Shown here piece by piece: positions 1 to 6,899 of a DNA stretch of 28,954 bases. The translations under genes were made by a program, and so were the position numbers. The DNA comes from a virus. Positions within the stretch are counted from its first letter, which is position 1, and every line of letters begins with the position of its first letter. The stretch is taken from the IMG/VR virus record IMGVR_UViG_3300006870_000058, positions 1-28,954 of that record; one strand, 5' to 3'. The notes below the pieces were generated by a model. It had not been told where the DNA came from, did no database searches, and saw nothing but the letters and a program-made list of their open reading frames with translations.

Positions 1-2
1 GT

Positions 3-2426
3 AAGGTTGATTCTGGTATTATACCCGAAGAAAAGACAGATGTATACATAGAGCGTGTAAAGACGGAGTTAGACTTGATTCACAGTAAGGGTTACGTTGA
101 TTACTTCCTACTCACAAGAGATTTTTGTAACTGGGCTGAGGAGAATGATATAGTTCAATCACCCGGTAGAGGTAGCGCTGCAGGTAGTCTTATCTGTTGG
201 TTGTTAGGTATAACAAGAGTTGACCCAATCAAGTATGACTTATTCTTTGAGCGTTTTATGAACCCAGAACGTATCAAGGAACCCGATATTGACAATGACT
301 TCCAAGATAGTCGCAGGCAAGAAGTAAAAGATTATGTTGCTAAGAAGTGGGGTAGTGCTAATATCGCTTCATGTTGTGCGTATAGTAGATATACATCTAA
401 TACTTTATTGAGAGAAGTTCTTAAGCATTACAATATAGATTTCAAAGAAGCCAATAAGATAGCTAAGAGTATTAGTGGTCATGTGTCTCTCAACAAAGAT
501 ATGGCTACTTTATCACAAATAATGGATGAAAATAAAACTGTCCGTGAGTTTATCAATGGGTTAGAATCCTCTCAACGTGATAATATAATCAACATTCTTG
601 ATACAGTTATTGGTAATGTTCGTAACGTAACTATTGCGGGTGGTGGAACTATTGTTAGTAGTGAGCCTCTCAATGAGATGATGCCGTTGCGTATAAGTAA
701 AGATGAAGGTATTATCACTGAGTGGCAGGTAGAAGAGCTTACCAAGATGAAGTTTCTCAAGATTGATATACTCGGTATATCCACTCTATCAGTAATTAAG
801 ACTATTATGGATGACGTAGGTATGACACTGGATGATTTATATAATCTACCTATGGAACGTGAAGAATACTCTGATGAGGATAAACAATACTATGACAAAG
901 CATATGAACTATTACGAGCGGGCGATACACAAGGTATATTCCAGTTTGCAGGAGCAAATATCACAAGATGCTTAGTTAACACCAAACCCACTCAATTAGA
1001 AGACTTAGCTGCTGTTAATGCTATATATCGTCCCGGTGTTATTAAGATGGGTGCATTAGATAAGTTTATCAATAGACGTAATGGTAAGGAAGAGTCTAAG
1101 AATGACATACATCCATTATTTGATGATATTCTATCACCTACAGAATACATTATGATCTACCAAGAGCAATTCATTCAAATGTTTAACAAGCTTGGTTTGG
1201 ATTTTGGTAAGGCTGATATCATGCGTCGTATGGCAGAAGCTAATGATAAGGATGCTTGTCGTAAGTATTTGGAAGATAATCTATACAACGATGAGTCACG
1301 TATGGTTCTTTCATTGGAAGAAACCCGTAAGGTAGCTGATAAGATTATTGACGGCGCGGGTTATCTCTTCAATAAGAGCCACGCATTGTGTTATTCTCAG
1401 TTAGCATACTGGACAGCATACATGAAGGCTCGTTATCCAGATCGTTTTAGTGAGGTTATGTTTAATCATCATGTGTCTGATAAGGATAATCTTGGTATTA
1501 CATTAACAATGGCTAAGAGGTTATTAGATAATCCAAAGGTTTCATTGGGCGATATAAATAACTTCAGTAAGGATTATACTGTTAAGGATAATAATATTAC
1601 TATTGGTCTTAAATCTGTAAAAGGTATAGGTGATTCTGTTATAAATAAGATTATTAAATATCGTCCTGCAGGTGGTTGGTTAACCTTTCAAGAGTTTATT
1701 CAAGATAATTTATCTCTTAAGCTTATACCTTTTGGAACAAGAGAAGATAAGTTAAGTGGTATACAATTATTAATTCATTTGGGCATGTTTGATAATCTTC
1801 CAATTAATGGTAGTGGTGTTTTATATAGTAGAAAAGCATTATGTGATGTTGTTGATTGCCTAACTAAAATAGATTCTGAGAAGAAGAAAAGACAAAAAGA
1901 TATAATGGAGAAACTTACCGGTGATAAAGATACAAAATTGTATGAATTATTAGGTAAGGTAAACTTAGAAAACTTGGTTTCTTGTTTAGAAATAGATATT
2001 GAAGAAGAATATGATGAAGTATATACAATTAACACAGAGGTTGAGTATGTTGGTTTTCGTTTAAATGAAGACGAAGAAAGACAGAATGTCATAGTTGACT
2101 GTGTTAAAGATATGGATATAAGTCATATAGCTGATTTTGATGACAATAACCAAGAAGAAAGTAAGCATTTTTGGTCTATAATACGTTCTGTGGAGTCTTT
2201 AAAAACTAAGAAGGGTAAACCCTACGCTAATGTTCGTTTGGATGATGGCACGAGTTTTAGGGTGTGGTGGAATAAACTGCAGTATATAAAGGAAAGTCTA
2301 TTGCCCGGTAAGGTTATAATGATACAGTTAAACTCAGATACTTTTGGTAGAAGTCTCTCTTTTTCAAAGAATAGTTTTATAAGTGAGGAAGATATCATAA
2401 AGCTTTATAAAGAAGTTTCTAGATGA
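3..2426 (+). CDS. dnaE: DNA polymerase III alpha subunit (DnaE-type, C family), 5' partial
   Basis: Replicative C-family DNA polymerase. The frame is open to the left edge, so the gene begins upstream; the TTG at 75 is only an internal codon. Numbering from that codon, the palm begins with PGRGSAAG (about 30-37), followed by PDIDNDF with catalytic D71 and D73, and the third catalytic Asp in KIDILG (D231). Fingers and thumb follow, then a helix-hairpin-helix near VKGIGD and a C-terminal OB-fold around 700-775 (KTKKGKPYANVRLDDG). The PHP domain would lie mostly upstream. No obvious tau-binding extension follows the OB-fold. T4 itself uses a B-family polymerase, so this points to a mosaic replication module. 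Family assignment is very secure; subtype is not. Confidence 0.95.
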   Translation, partial: KVDSGIIPEEKTDVYIERVKTELDLIHSKGYVDYFLLTRDFCNWAEENDIVQSPGRGSAAGSLICWLLGITRVDPIKYDLFFERFMNPERIKEPDIDNDFQDSRRQEVKDYVAKKWGSANIASCCAYSRYTSNTLLREVLKHYNIDFKEANKIAKSISGHVSLNKDMATLSQIMDENKTVREFINGLESSQRDNIINILDTVIGNVRNVTIAGGGTIVSSEPLNEMMPLRISKDEGIITEWQVEELTKMKFLKIDILGISTLSVIKTIMDDVGMTLDDLYNLPMEREEYSDEDKQYYDKAYELLRAGDTQGIFQFAGANITRCLVNTKPTQLEDLAAVNAIYRPGVIKMGALDKFINRRNGKEESKNDIHPLFDDILSPTEYIMIYQEQFIQMFNKLGLDFGKADIMRRMAEANDKDACRKYLEDNLYNDESRMVLSLEETRKVADKIIDGAGYLFNKSHALCYSQLAYWTAYMKARYPDRFSEVMFNHHVSDKDNLGITLTMAKRLLDNPKVSLGDINNFSKDYTVKDNNITIGLKSVKGIGDSVINKIIKYRPAGGWLTFQEFIQDNLSLKLIPFGTREDKLSGIQLLIHLGMFDNLPINGSGVLYSRKALCDVVDCLTKIDSEKKKRQKDIMEKLTGDKDTKLYELLGKVNLENLVSCLEIDIEEEYDEVYTINTEVEYVGFRLNEDEERQNVIVDCVKDMDISHIADFDDNNQEESKHFWSIIRSVESLKTKKGKPYANVRLDDGTSFRVWWNKLQYIKESLLPGKVIMIQLNSDTFGRSLSFSKNSFISEEDIIKLYKEVSR

Positions 2427-2433
2427 TATTTAT
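2426..2433 (+). promoter_or_regulatory. Intergenic octamer ATATTTAT (copy 1)
   Basis: Copy of the recurring intergenic octamer, starting on the last base of the polymerase stop codon and 18 bases before the next ATG. Function inferred only from recurrence. Confidence 0.4.
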
Positions 2434-2451
2434 AATGGAAGGAGATATAAC

Positions 2452-3021
2452 ATGGCCATAAGAAGAGACAATACAAAAATGACTAGGGAAGATATAATAT
2501 CCAAACCCGGTGCTTTAGCAGCTAAAATTGTTTTCAATAATCTTTATGATGATGATTTTAACTTATGTTTCATTGGAAATGTTATGGGCAATACATTATA
2601 TACTGTTCAGTTAAACAACAGAGAAAGAGCTATAGTTGGTTTTACAGATGAATCCTTACTAGAAGCGTATGCTAATAGATTGAGAATAGTGAAGAACCTT
2701 AAAACTACATTTGGAGCTAAAATAGTTAGTGTTAAATTAAATATTTGCACACTTAACAGTCTTATAGAAACTAGTCAAGATGTTGGTGATGTTGTAGATT
2801 TTGTAAGTGATGATATAGTAAGAACTCTTATAATTAACCCTAATAATAAAGATTTTTTTATACCTATACACATACCTGCAATGTCAAAAATGTTAATAGA
2901 ACAAGGATTAATAGAAGAAGATGATATTGAAGAAGTAGCTGATAAAGAAAATTTAAAAATTTTAGAATATAACAAAAAGTCAAAAAGGTTTGCTTTTGAG
3001 GAAACCGATACTAATTTTTAA
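2452..3021 (+). CDS. SseB-like N-terminal-domain protein (tentative)
   Basis: A 189-aa acidic protein of unknown function with a strong GGAGG-like ribosome site (AAGGAGATATAAC before the ATG). The pattern (A)IVGFTDESLLEAYANR, a short beta strand, a leucine-rich helix and then LIINPNNKDFFIPI resembles the SseB N-terminal domain, where a 'vFTs...L..w' stretch is followed by 'vvlNPgs..f'. This is a fold-level resemblance read by eye. The C-terminus (about 155-189) is charged and probably flexible. It lies between the polymerase and the 87-bp inverted-repeat element and may end a transcription unit. No catalytic residues are recognised. Confidence 0.65.
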   Translation: MAIRRDNTKMTREDIISKPGALAAKIVFNNLYDDDFNLCFIGNVMGNTLYTVQLNNRERAIVGFTDESLLEAYANRLRIVKNLKTTFGAKIVSVKLNICTLNSLIETSQDVGDVVDFVSDDIVRTLIINPNNKDFFIPIHIPAMSKMLIEQGLIEEDDIEEVADKENLKILEYNKKSKRFAFEETDTNF

Positions 3022-3024
3022 AAA

Positions 3025-3111
3025 ATGGTTAGTTATATATAACAAGATTTAGCATCTCCCGAATAAATGTTTTTATGCTAATACAATTCTTTATTATATA
3101 TAACTAACCAT
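3025..3111. repeat. 87-bp element with perfect 18-bp terminal inverted repeats
   Basis: Left arm 3025-3042 (ATGGTTAGTTATATATAA) is the exact reverse complement of right arm 3094-3111. Nested inside is a second perfect 7-bp stem, TTAGCAT (3049-3055) with ATGCTAA (3075-3081), closing a 19-nt loop (3056-3074) that starts CTCCC. As RNA it would be a long rod with an internal loop. There is no T-tract right after the right arm, so it is not a standard intrinsic terminator. It could be a structured leader or small RNA, a processing site, or a MITE-like remnant. It occupies nearly all of the gap between the SseB-like gene and the next gene. Confidence 0.8.
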
Positions 3112-3133
3112 ATTATTTTACAAAGGGGTTATT

Positions 3134-3490
3134 ATGAGTGATGAAGAAGTTTTAATAGATATTAAAGATGAATCATTAGTTGCAAGAGTTGAGCATATTA
3201 AAGAAGAGTTGATTAAAATATCATATGCTCTTAGATCACAACTTAGTGGCGATATGTCTAATGAACAGTTGTTAGAAAGTGTTTATTTTAAGCAGTGGAT
3301 AATTTCTAATGAAATTATTAAGAAGTTAAATGAAGGTGGAGATTATAATAGGTTATTGTATTTTTTATATGAGAAATGTGATAAAAATATATTATATTTG
3401 ATGTCTCATTATGATATTGATTTTGAAACTGATCAAGATGGTAATATAACAAAAATTAATCTTGTAATATTAGAGGAACAAGATGGATGA
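3134..3490 (+). CDS. Hypothetical protein, 118 aa
   Basis: Unrecognised acidic, mostly helical protein. The ATG follows AAAGGGG (3121-3127 region), a good ribosome site directly downstream of the 87-bp inverted-repeat element, so its translation or transcription could be affected by that structure. It has heptad-like leucine/isoleucine spacing in the first 60 residues and a short beta-like tail (ITKINLVILEEQDG). No transmembrane segment or signal peptide. It is the first of three small genes joined by 8-nt overlaps (with the next gene at 3483-3490), which suggests translational coupling and a shared role. Confidence 0.75.
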   Translation: MSDEEVLIDIKDESLVARVEHIKEELIKISYALRSQLSGDMSNEQLLESVYFKQWIISNEIIKKLNEGGDYNRLLYFLYEKCDKNILYLMSHYDIDFETDQDGNITKINLVILEEQDG

Positions 3491-3959
3491 GCAAGATGAT
3501 GAATATTATGAAAAAAGAGAAAAAATAATACAAATGTTTTTATCTTTGATGAGCGACATTGCAATAATAAATGATATGTCATATGGGTTCAATTCAAAAT
3601 CATCAGAGATGATATCAAATAAAGATGTTACAGATTTAACTACACCTAATATGATTTTTGATTTAATGCAATCAATAGAAGGGTTAATATCTAGTAGTCA
3701 TCTTGTTAATCAAAAATTATTGGCTATAATATCTAATATTGAGATTGATAGTAAAGAGAATAGTGAAGAAGAAATAAAAATAAGAAAAGATGAGGGTGAA
3801 ATAAAAAAGGTTGAAGACGCTTTAAAAAAACTAAAAGTAGAAATAGTTAATGATAAAAATAAAGATACTGAACAACCTCAAAAAAACCCTTTAATAGATA
3901 ATGCAATAGAATACTTAAAAAACAAGTTATTAGATGAAAAGGAAGAAGATGATGAGTAA
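3483..3959 (+). CDS. Hypothetical acidic helical protein, 158 aa
   Basis: Starts inside the end of the preceding gene (overlap 3483-3490, ATGGATGA). Unrecognised. The N-terminal half is helical and methionine-rich (IIQMFLSLMSDIAIINDMSYGF). The middle is a lysine/glutamate-rich probable coiled coil (about 90-125). A final helix (NPLIDNAIEYLKNKLL) precedes an acidic EKEEDDE tail. No enzymatic motif, membrane segment or zinc site. Codon use is strongly AT-rich like its neighbours. Function unknown; coupling to its neighbours suggests a small multi-subunit complex, but this is inference. Confidence 0.75.
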   Translation: MDEQDDEYYEKREKIIQMFLSLMSDIAIINDMSYGFNSKSSEMISNKDVTDLTTPNMIFDLMQSIEGLISSSHLVNQKLLAIISNIEIDSKENSEEEIKIRKDEGEIKKVEDALKKLKVEIVNDKNKDTEQPQKNPLIDNAIEYLKNKLLDEKEEDDE

Positions 3960-4191
3960 TATATTAACACCAGATCAAATACAAACTGCTGATACTGCTG
4001 AGCCACATCAAATACTTATGGCTGTTCATAAGAGATTGGTTAATGCAGAAAATCTTATATCTCAATATAAGGCTGTAGTAAATGATTTGGCTATTCAAGT
4101 AGAAATGTTTAGAGATAAGAATAAAGAGATTACAGAAGATGTTGCTAAAATATATAAAGAATTAAATGAACTCAAAGAAGAAAAAAATTAA
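3952..4191 (+). CDS. Small coiled-coil protein, 79 aa
   Basis: The frame is open from an ATG at 3934, but the ATG at 3952 is preferred: GGAAG at 3941-3945 is well spaced from it, and it gives the same 8-nt overlap (ATGAGTAA) seen at other junctions here. The protein begins MSNILTPDQIQ. From about residue 20 it is predicted to be one long amphipathic helix (HKRLVNAENLISQYKAVVND, then EDVAKIYKELNELKEEKN), so an oligomerising coiled coil is likely. No homologue recognised. It overlaps the following nuclease gene by 26 bases. Confidence 0.7.
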   Translation: MSNILTPDQIQTADTAEPHQILMAVHKRLVNAENLISQYKAVVNDLAIQVEMFRDKNKEITEDVAKIYKELNELKEEKN

Positions 4192-4657
4192 TAGGGAAAA
4201 AGCAAAAAGATTAAGAGAAAAGCTTTCAAACTCTTATTCTCATAAACCTAAAAGAACAAGAAAACACAAACAAAGAACATTACCAGAACAGTTAACTCAA
4301 GATCTGTTAGAAGAACTGAGTATAGAATTTGAGATAGAAAAATCACTGCAGTATAAGTTTTCTTGGAAACATTATGATATATGTTTGATAGATTACCCTA
4401 TACTTATAGAAGTAGATGGCAACTATTGGCATGGAGAAAAAAAGACGGTTGATAAAAAAATGAGATTGGTGCATTATAAAAATAAACAAAATGATGCAAT
4501 AAAGAATTGGTTGGCTAAAAAAAATGGTTATAAACTAATTCGAATCTGGGAAAATGAAATAAAAGATGATAGAGAATCTGTCAAACAAAAAATCCTAGAT
4601 ACAATTTCAAACATTATAACCGAGAATAAAATTGGAACAAGAGAAAGTAATAAATGA
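4166..4657 (+). CDS. Vsr/DUF559-like PD-(D/E)XK endonuclease
   Basis: 163 aa. The N-terminal 40 residues are extremely basic (KKKKINREKAKRLREK...KPKRTRKHKQR), suited to DNA binding. The core matches the very-short-patch-repair/DUF559 nuclease layout: TLPEQLTQDLLEEL helix, then YDICLIDYPILIEVDGNYWH with D71 and E82-x-D84 as likely metal ligands, then a helix with NDAIKNWLAKKNGYKLIRIWENEI (last strand plus 'W..ei'). Phages carry this family as repair or homing-type nucleases. The start at 4166 is the only ATG before the core; its 26-nt overlap with the upstream gene is longer than usual here. A D12 methylase occurs 2.2 kb downstream. Confidence 0.75.
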   Translation: MNSKKKKINREKAKRLREKLSNSYSHKPKRTRKHKQRTLPEQLTQDLLEELSIEFEIEKSLQYKFSWKHYDICLIDYPILIEVDGNYWHGEKKTVDKKMRLVHYKNKQNDAIKNWLAKKNGYKLIRIWENEIKDDRESVKQKILDTISNIITENKIGTRESNK

Positions 4658-5033
4658 GGCAATTAACAGTAGTGTTGGTTTGTTTTTTGGAGAGTATGCG
4701 TGGGTTACATTATTAGCTTTAATAGCTATACTTTTTAAATCAACAATAGAAAGTTCTGTAGCTGGATTAATGATTTTTCTTGGTAGGGATTATGACGATG
4801 ATGATGTAGTTTATTTAAATGATAAGCCAGCAAGAATAATAAGAGTTGGTATATGGTCTACGGTTTTTTACATATATGATATAGAAACAAAAAATGGTGA
4901 ATCATATATAGCAGGTGGAAAAAAATTAGTTGTAAGTAATGTTAAATTAAAAGATATGATGTTAGAGAAGCCATTACAAAATATAGAATTAAAGGAGAAT
5001 TTTTTTGTCAAAGAAAAAAAAGAGATTGATTAA
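4632..5033 (+). CDS. MscS-like membrane protein (single beta-domain, truncated channel)
   Basis: 133 aa from a TTG start at 4632, overlapping the nuclease gene by 26 bases. One hydrophobic segment (about 20-52: WVTLLALIAILFKST...SSVAGLMIFL) is followed by GRDYDDDDVVYLNDKPARI and a beta-rich stretch ending IAGGKKLVVSNVKLKD. This mirrors the MscS pore helix plus beta domain, where '..aGimI...RpF..GD.V.i....G.V..I..r.T' is followed by an 'iPNs.l' strand. It lacks the first two MscS helices and the large C-terminal cage, so it may be a minimal or regulatory version. The TTG start has only a weak ribosome site; a GTG further in is an alternative. Recognition by eye only. Confidence 0.5.
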   Translation: MEQEKVINEAINSSVGLFFGEYAWVTLLALIAILFKSTIESSVAGLMIFLGRDYDDDDVVYLNDKPARIIRVGIWSTVFYIYDIETKNGESYIAGGKKLVVSNVKLKDMMLEKPLQNIELKENFFVKEKKEID

Positions 5034-5256
5034 GGTTTTATCAAATATGGTAGAAAAAGAACAAGATTTATTAAACAGGATAGAGGTTTTAGAAACATAC
5101 ATAAATCATTTAGAGGGTATGATATTTAATGAAGAATTTCAAGAATCAGATTCTTTTCTTAATAAAATGAGTAAAGAAGATATAGAATCAACAAAGATGT
5201 GGTCAATAGATGACCTATTAAAAGATATAGAGGATACTAACAATAATGACAGTTGA
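5005..5256 (+). CDS. Small coiled-coil protein, 83 aa
   Basis: TTG start at 5005 is supported by AAAGGAG at 4991-4997, seven bases upstream, inside the end of the MscS-like gene (29-nt overlap). The protein opens with a lysine-rich stretch (MSKKKKRLIKVL) and then a clear heptad pattern (VEKEQDLLNRIEVLETYINH), followed by an acidic C-terminus (DDLLKDIEDTNNND). No membrane segment. Not recognised. Its tight packing between two membrane-protein genes suggests it may be a cytoplasmic partner of one of them (inference). Confidence 0.7.
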   Translation: MSKKKKRLIKVLSNMVEKEQDLLNRIEVLETYINHLEGMIFNEEFQESDSFLNKMSKEDIESTKMWSIDDLLKDIEDTNNNDS

Positions 5257-5575
5257 TGTTCTGATAGCTATAATTATAGTGTTGGTTACAGAGTTTGGAA
5301 TAGTTTTCACTCATGTTTTTCCAGCCGCATATAATCATGATCATTGGGCACATAAGCCATGGATAGATGGTCTTGGCATAGCTAATTGGTATCATGTTGC
5401 ATCTTTTTTAAGTCATTGGCCCGCGGTATTTTTTATACATATTAATTTTATACCTTTTTTTTTGTGGCCAGTAACATTAATATTATGTGATATTATATGG
5501 TCTTTTGTTAAAAGTAAGGGTGGAAAGAATTGGGATCGTTGGTATATACAATTAATTAAACGTATATTAAGATAG
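5246..5575 (+). CDS. His/Trp-rich membrane protein, 109 aa
   Basis: The ATG at 5246 overlaps the preceding gene by 11 bases. Two to three hydrophobic segments are visible: VDVLIAIIIVLVTEFGIVFT (3-22), a middle segment around ASFLSHWPAVFFIHINF, and FIPFFLWPVTLILCDIIWSF (about 68-88), with a basic C-terminus (KNWDRWYIQLIKRILR). Between them lies a His/Trp-rich loop (NHDHWAHKPWIDGLGIANWYH), unusual for such a short protein and potentially metal-binding. No family recognised. The neighbourhood (MscS-like protein upstream, PAP2 enzyme downstream) suggests an envelope role. Holin function cannot be excluded, but a better holin candidate is at 13551. Confidence 0.65.
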   Translation: MTVDVLIAIIIVLVTEFGIVFTHVFPAAYNHDHWAHKPWIDGLGIANWYHVASFLSHWPAVFFIHINFIPFFLWPVTLILCDIIWSFVKSKGGKNWDRWYIQLIKRILR

Positions 5576-5587
5576 TGGGGTGGAGTT

Positions 5588-6238
5588 GTGATTATAGATT
5601 ATAAAAAAATAAAAAAAATAAAAAATACAAAATTTAATAATAAGATTCCTAATAATCATAAAAAAATATTGAACTCTTTAGAAAAATCATATTTTTCAAA
5701 TTTTGTAAAAGAAAATAAAATTCCAACTCCTCCTCCTAATAACTCTGTTAAAACAGTAACGGAATTAAAAAAGATTTCCAAAATAACTTTCAAACAAAAT
5801 ATTGTTAAAAAGTATGATAATATTTATAAAGTTTTTGTTGATTTTTTAGAAAGTAAAGGTTTAGAAGTAAACAAAGCATTAATAAGAGGTTTGTTAAAGG
5901 AAAGTTATAGAGTTGTTTTATTTTATAAGTATAAGTTCAACAGACCTAGACCTAAACAATTAGCAGAACTATATGATATAGATTTAGTCAAACTGTCAGA
6001 ATTAGATAGTATGAATACGCCAGCTTATCCATCTGGGCATAGCACACAAGGTTTTTTTATAGCTAAGGTATTATCTGACGCTCATCCTGATCATAAAAAC
6101 GATCTGATGAATATAGCTAAGAAAATATCTTATAGTAGACAGATTGCCCGCGCACATTATCCATCAGACTCAAAAGCTGGCGAAAAATTAGGATTGCAAT
6201 TATATAAGGAGTATATAAAGAATCAAAATGTTGATTGA
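5588..6238 (+). CDS. PAP2-type acid phosphatase / haloperoxidase-fold protein
   Basis: 216 aa. All three phosphatase motifs of the PAP2 superfamily are present: K-x6-RP as KYKFNRPRP (114-122), PSGH (148-151), and SR-x5-H-x3-D as SRQIARAHYPSD (183-194). These hold the catalytic histidines and the vanadate/phosphate pocket. The first 70 residues are lysine-rich and low-complexity. No transmembrane helix is evident, unlike lipid phosphatases such as PgpB, so this resembles soluble class A acid phosphatases or phage PAP2 proteins. GTG start after a GGGGTGGAG ribosome site. Substrate unknown: lipid phosphate, nucleotide or pyrophosphate are all possible. Confidence 0.85.
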   Translation: MIIDYKKIKKIKNTKFNNKIPNNHKKILNSLEKSYFSNFVKENKIPTPPPNNSVKTVTELKKISKITFKQNIVKKYDNIYKVFVDFLESKGLEVNKALIRGLLKESYRVVLFYKYKFNRPRPKQLAELYDIDLVKLSELDSMNTPAYPSGHSTQGFFIAKVLSDAHPDHKNDLMNIAKKISYSRQIARAHYPSDSKAGEKLGLQLYKEYIKNQNVD

Positions 6239-6404
6239 AACAAATAGTTATTATTATGCACAATATGCAATGGCATATTATAATGCTACAAAAGGCACTG
6301 ACAATATGTCATACAAGAAAAAACAATTAGTAGAAAAACCTTCCAAAATAGCTGCAATATTTAGAAACAAATCTAGCAAAAATAATATTGACTTATTGGT
6401 GTAA
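6228..6404 (+). CDS. Small basic protein, 58 aa
   Basis: A short frame beginning with an ATG that overlaps the PAP2 gene's end by 11 bases, the same overlap length as at 5246. The product begins MLIETNSYYYAQYAMAYYNA, which is tyrosine-rich, and continues with a lysine-rich half (SYKKKQLVEKPSKIAAIFRN). No motif or membrane segment. An AGGAG lies about 16 bases upstream of the ATG, farther than usual, so initiation may rely on coupling. It fills what would otherwise be a 180-base gap in an otherwise densely packed region, which favours it being real. Confidence 0.5.
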   Translation: MLIETNSYYYAQYAMAYYNATKGTDNMSYKKKQLVEKPSKIAAIFRNKSSKNNIDLLV

Positions 6405-6422
6405 ATTCACTATATTATATAT

Positions 6423-6884
6423 ATGAAAATTTTAAGAGACATAAAACACATATATCAAAAAATACGTTATGGTTATTCTGGTAGGGATTTGTGGTCACTG
6501 GATCACACCATAACGGATTTTGTATTGCCCCGACTTATTTCTTTTCGTAATGGTGGTGGAAACTCATATTTGGATGGGCCTAGTGGTTCACCTTTATTAG
6601 AAGGATATACAGAAGAGCAACATGATGAAATGTATGAAGAGTGGTTGAGAATATTGGATAAAATGATATTGGCATTTGAGTATCATAAGTTAGATATGAA
6701 TGATGTTGATTCTGGTATTGATACAGATCGGTTGTTTGTTGATGAGCCGGGTGGTAAAGTGCACTTTCAACATGATTACGAAGAAAAGTGGGAAGAATAC
6801 AAGTTAGAGGCTGAAAGGCGTGATAAGGTTATAGAAGAAGGATTTGCATTGTTCGCGAAGTATTATAGAAACTTGTGGGACTAA
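6423..6884 (+). CDS. Conserved-looking phage hypothetical, 153 aa
   Basis: Soluble acidic protein with the pattern YGYSGRDLWSLDHTITDF, then LPRLISFRN, a glycine/proline loop and EEWLRILDKMILAFEYHK. I recognise this W-x-LD-x2-I-x2-F ... RL-x-F ... M-x3-FE pattern as recurring in annotated phage hypotheticals, with no known function. The C-terminal third is a charged helix (EEKWEEYKLEAERRDKVIEE) ending FAKYYRNLWD. No catalytic signature. It precedes the D12 methylase by 15 bases and is probably co-transcribed with it. Confidence 0.8.
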   Translation: MKILRDIKHIYQKIRYGYSGRDLWSLDHTITDFVLPRLISFRNGGGNSYLDGPSGSPLLEGYTEEQHDEMYEEWLRILDKMILAFEYHKLDMNDVDSGIDTDRLFVDEPGGKVHFQHDYEEKWEEYKLEAERRDKVIEEGFALFAKYYRNLWD

Positions 6885-6899
6885 AAGAAACGAGGTTAT

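Noticed and set aside
572-784. Minus-strand open frames inside the polymerase and other genes (also at 1775, 2775, 7582, 9203, 11523, 12333, 12811, 13005, 15681, 17.., 20787, 21687, 27536)
   Set aside because: All lie opposite strongly supported + strand genes, have low-complexity products and no ribosome sites; they mirror the codon bias of the real genes.
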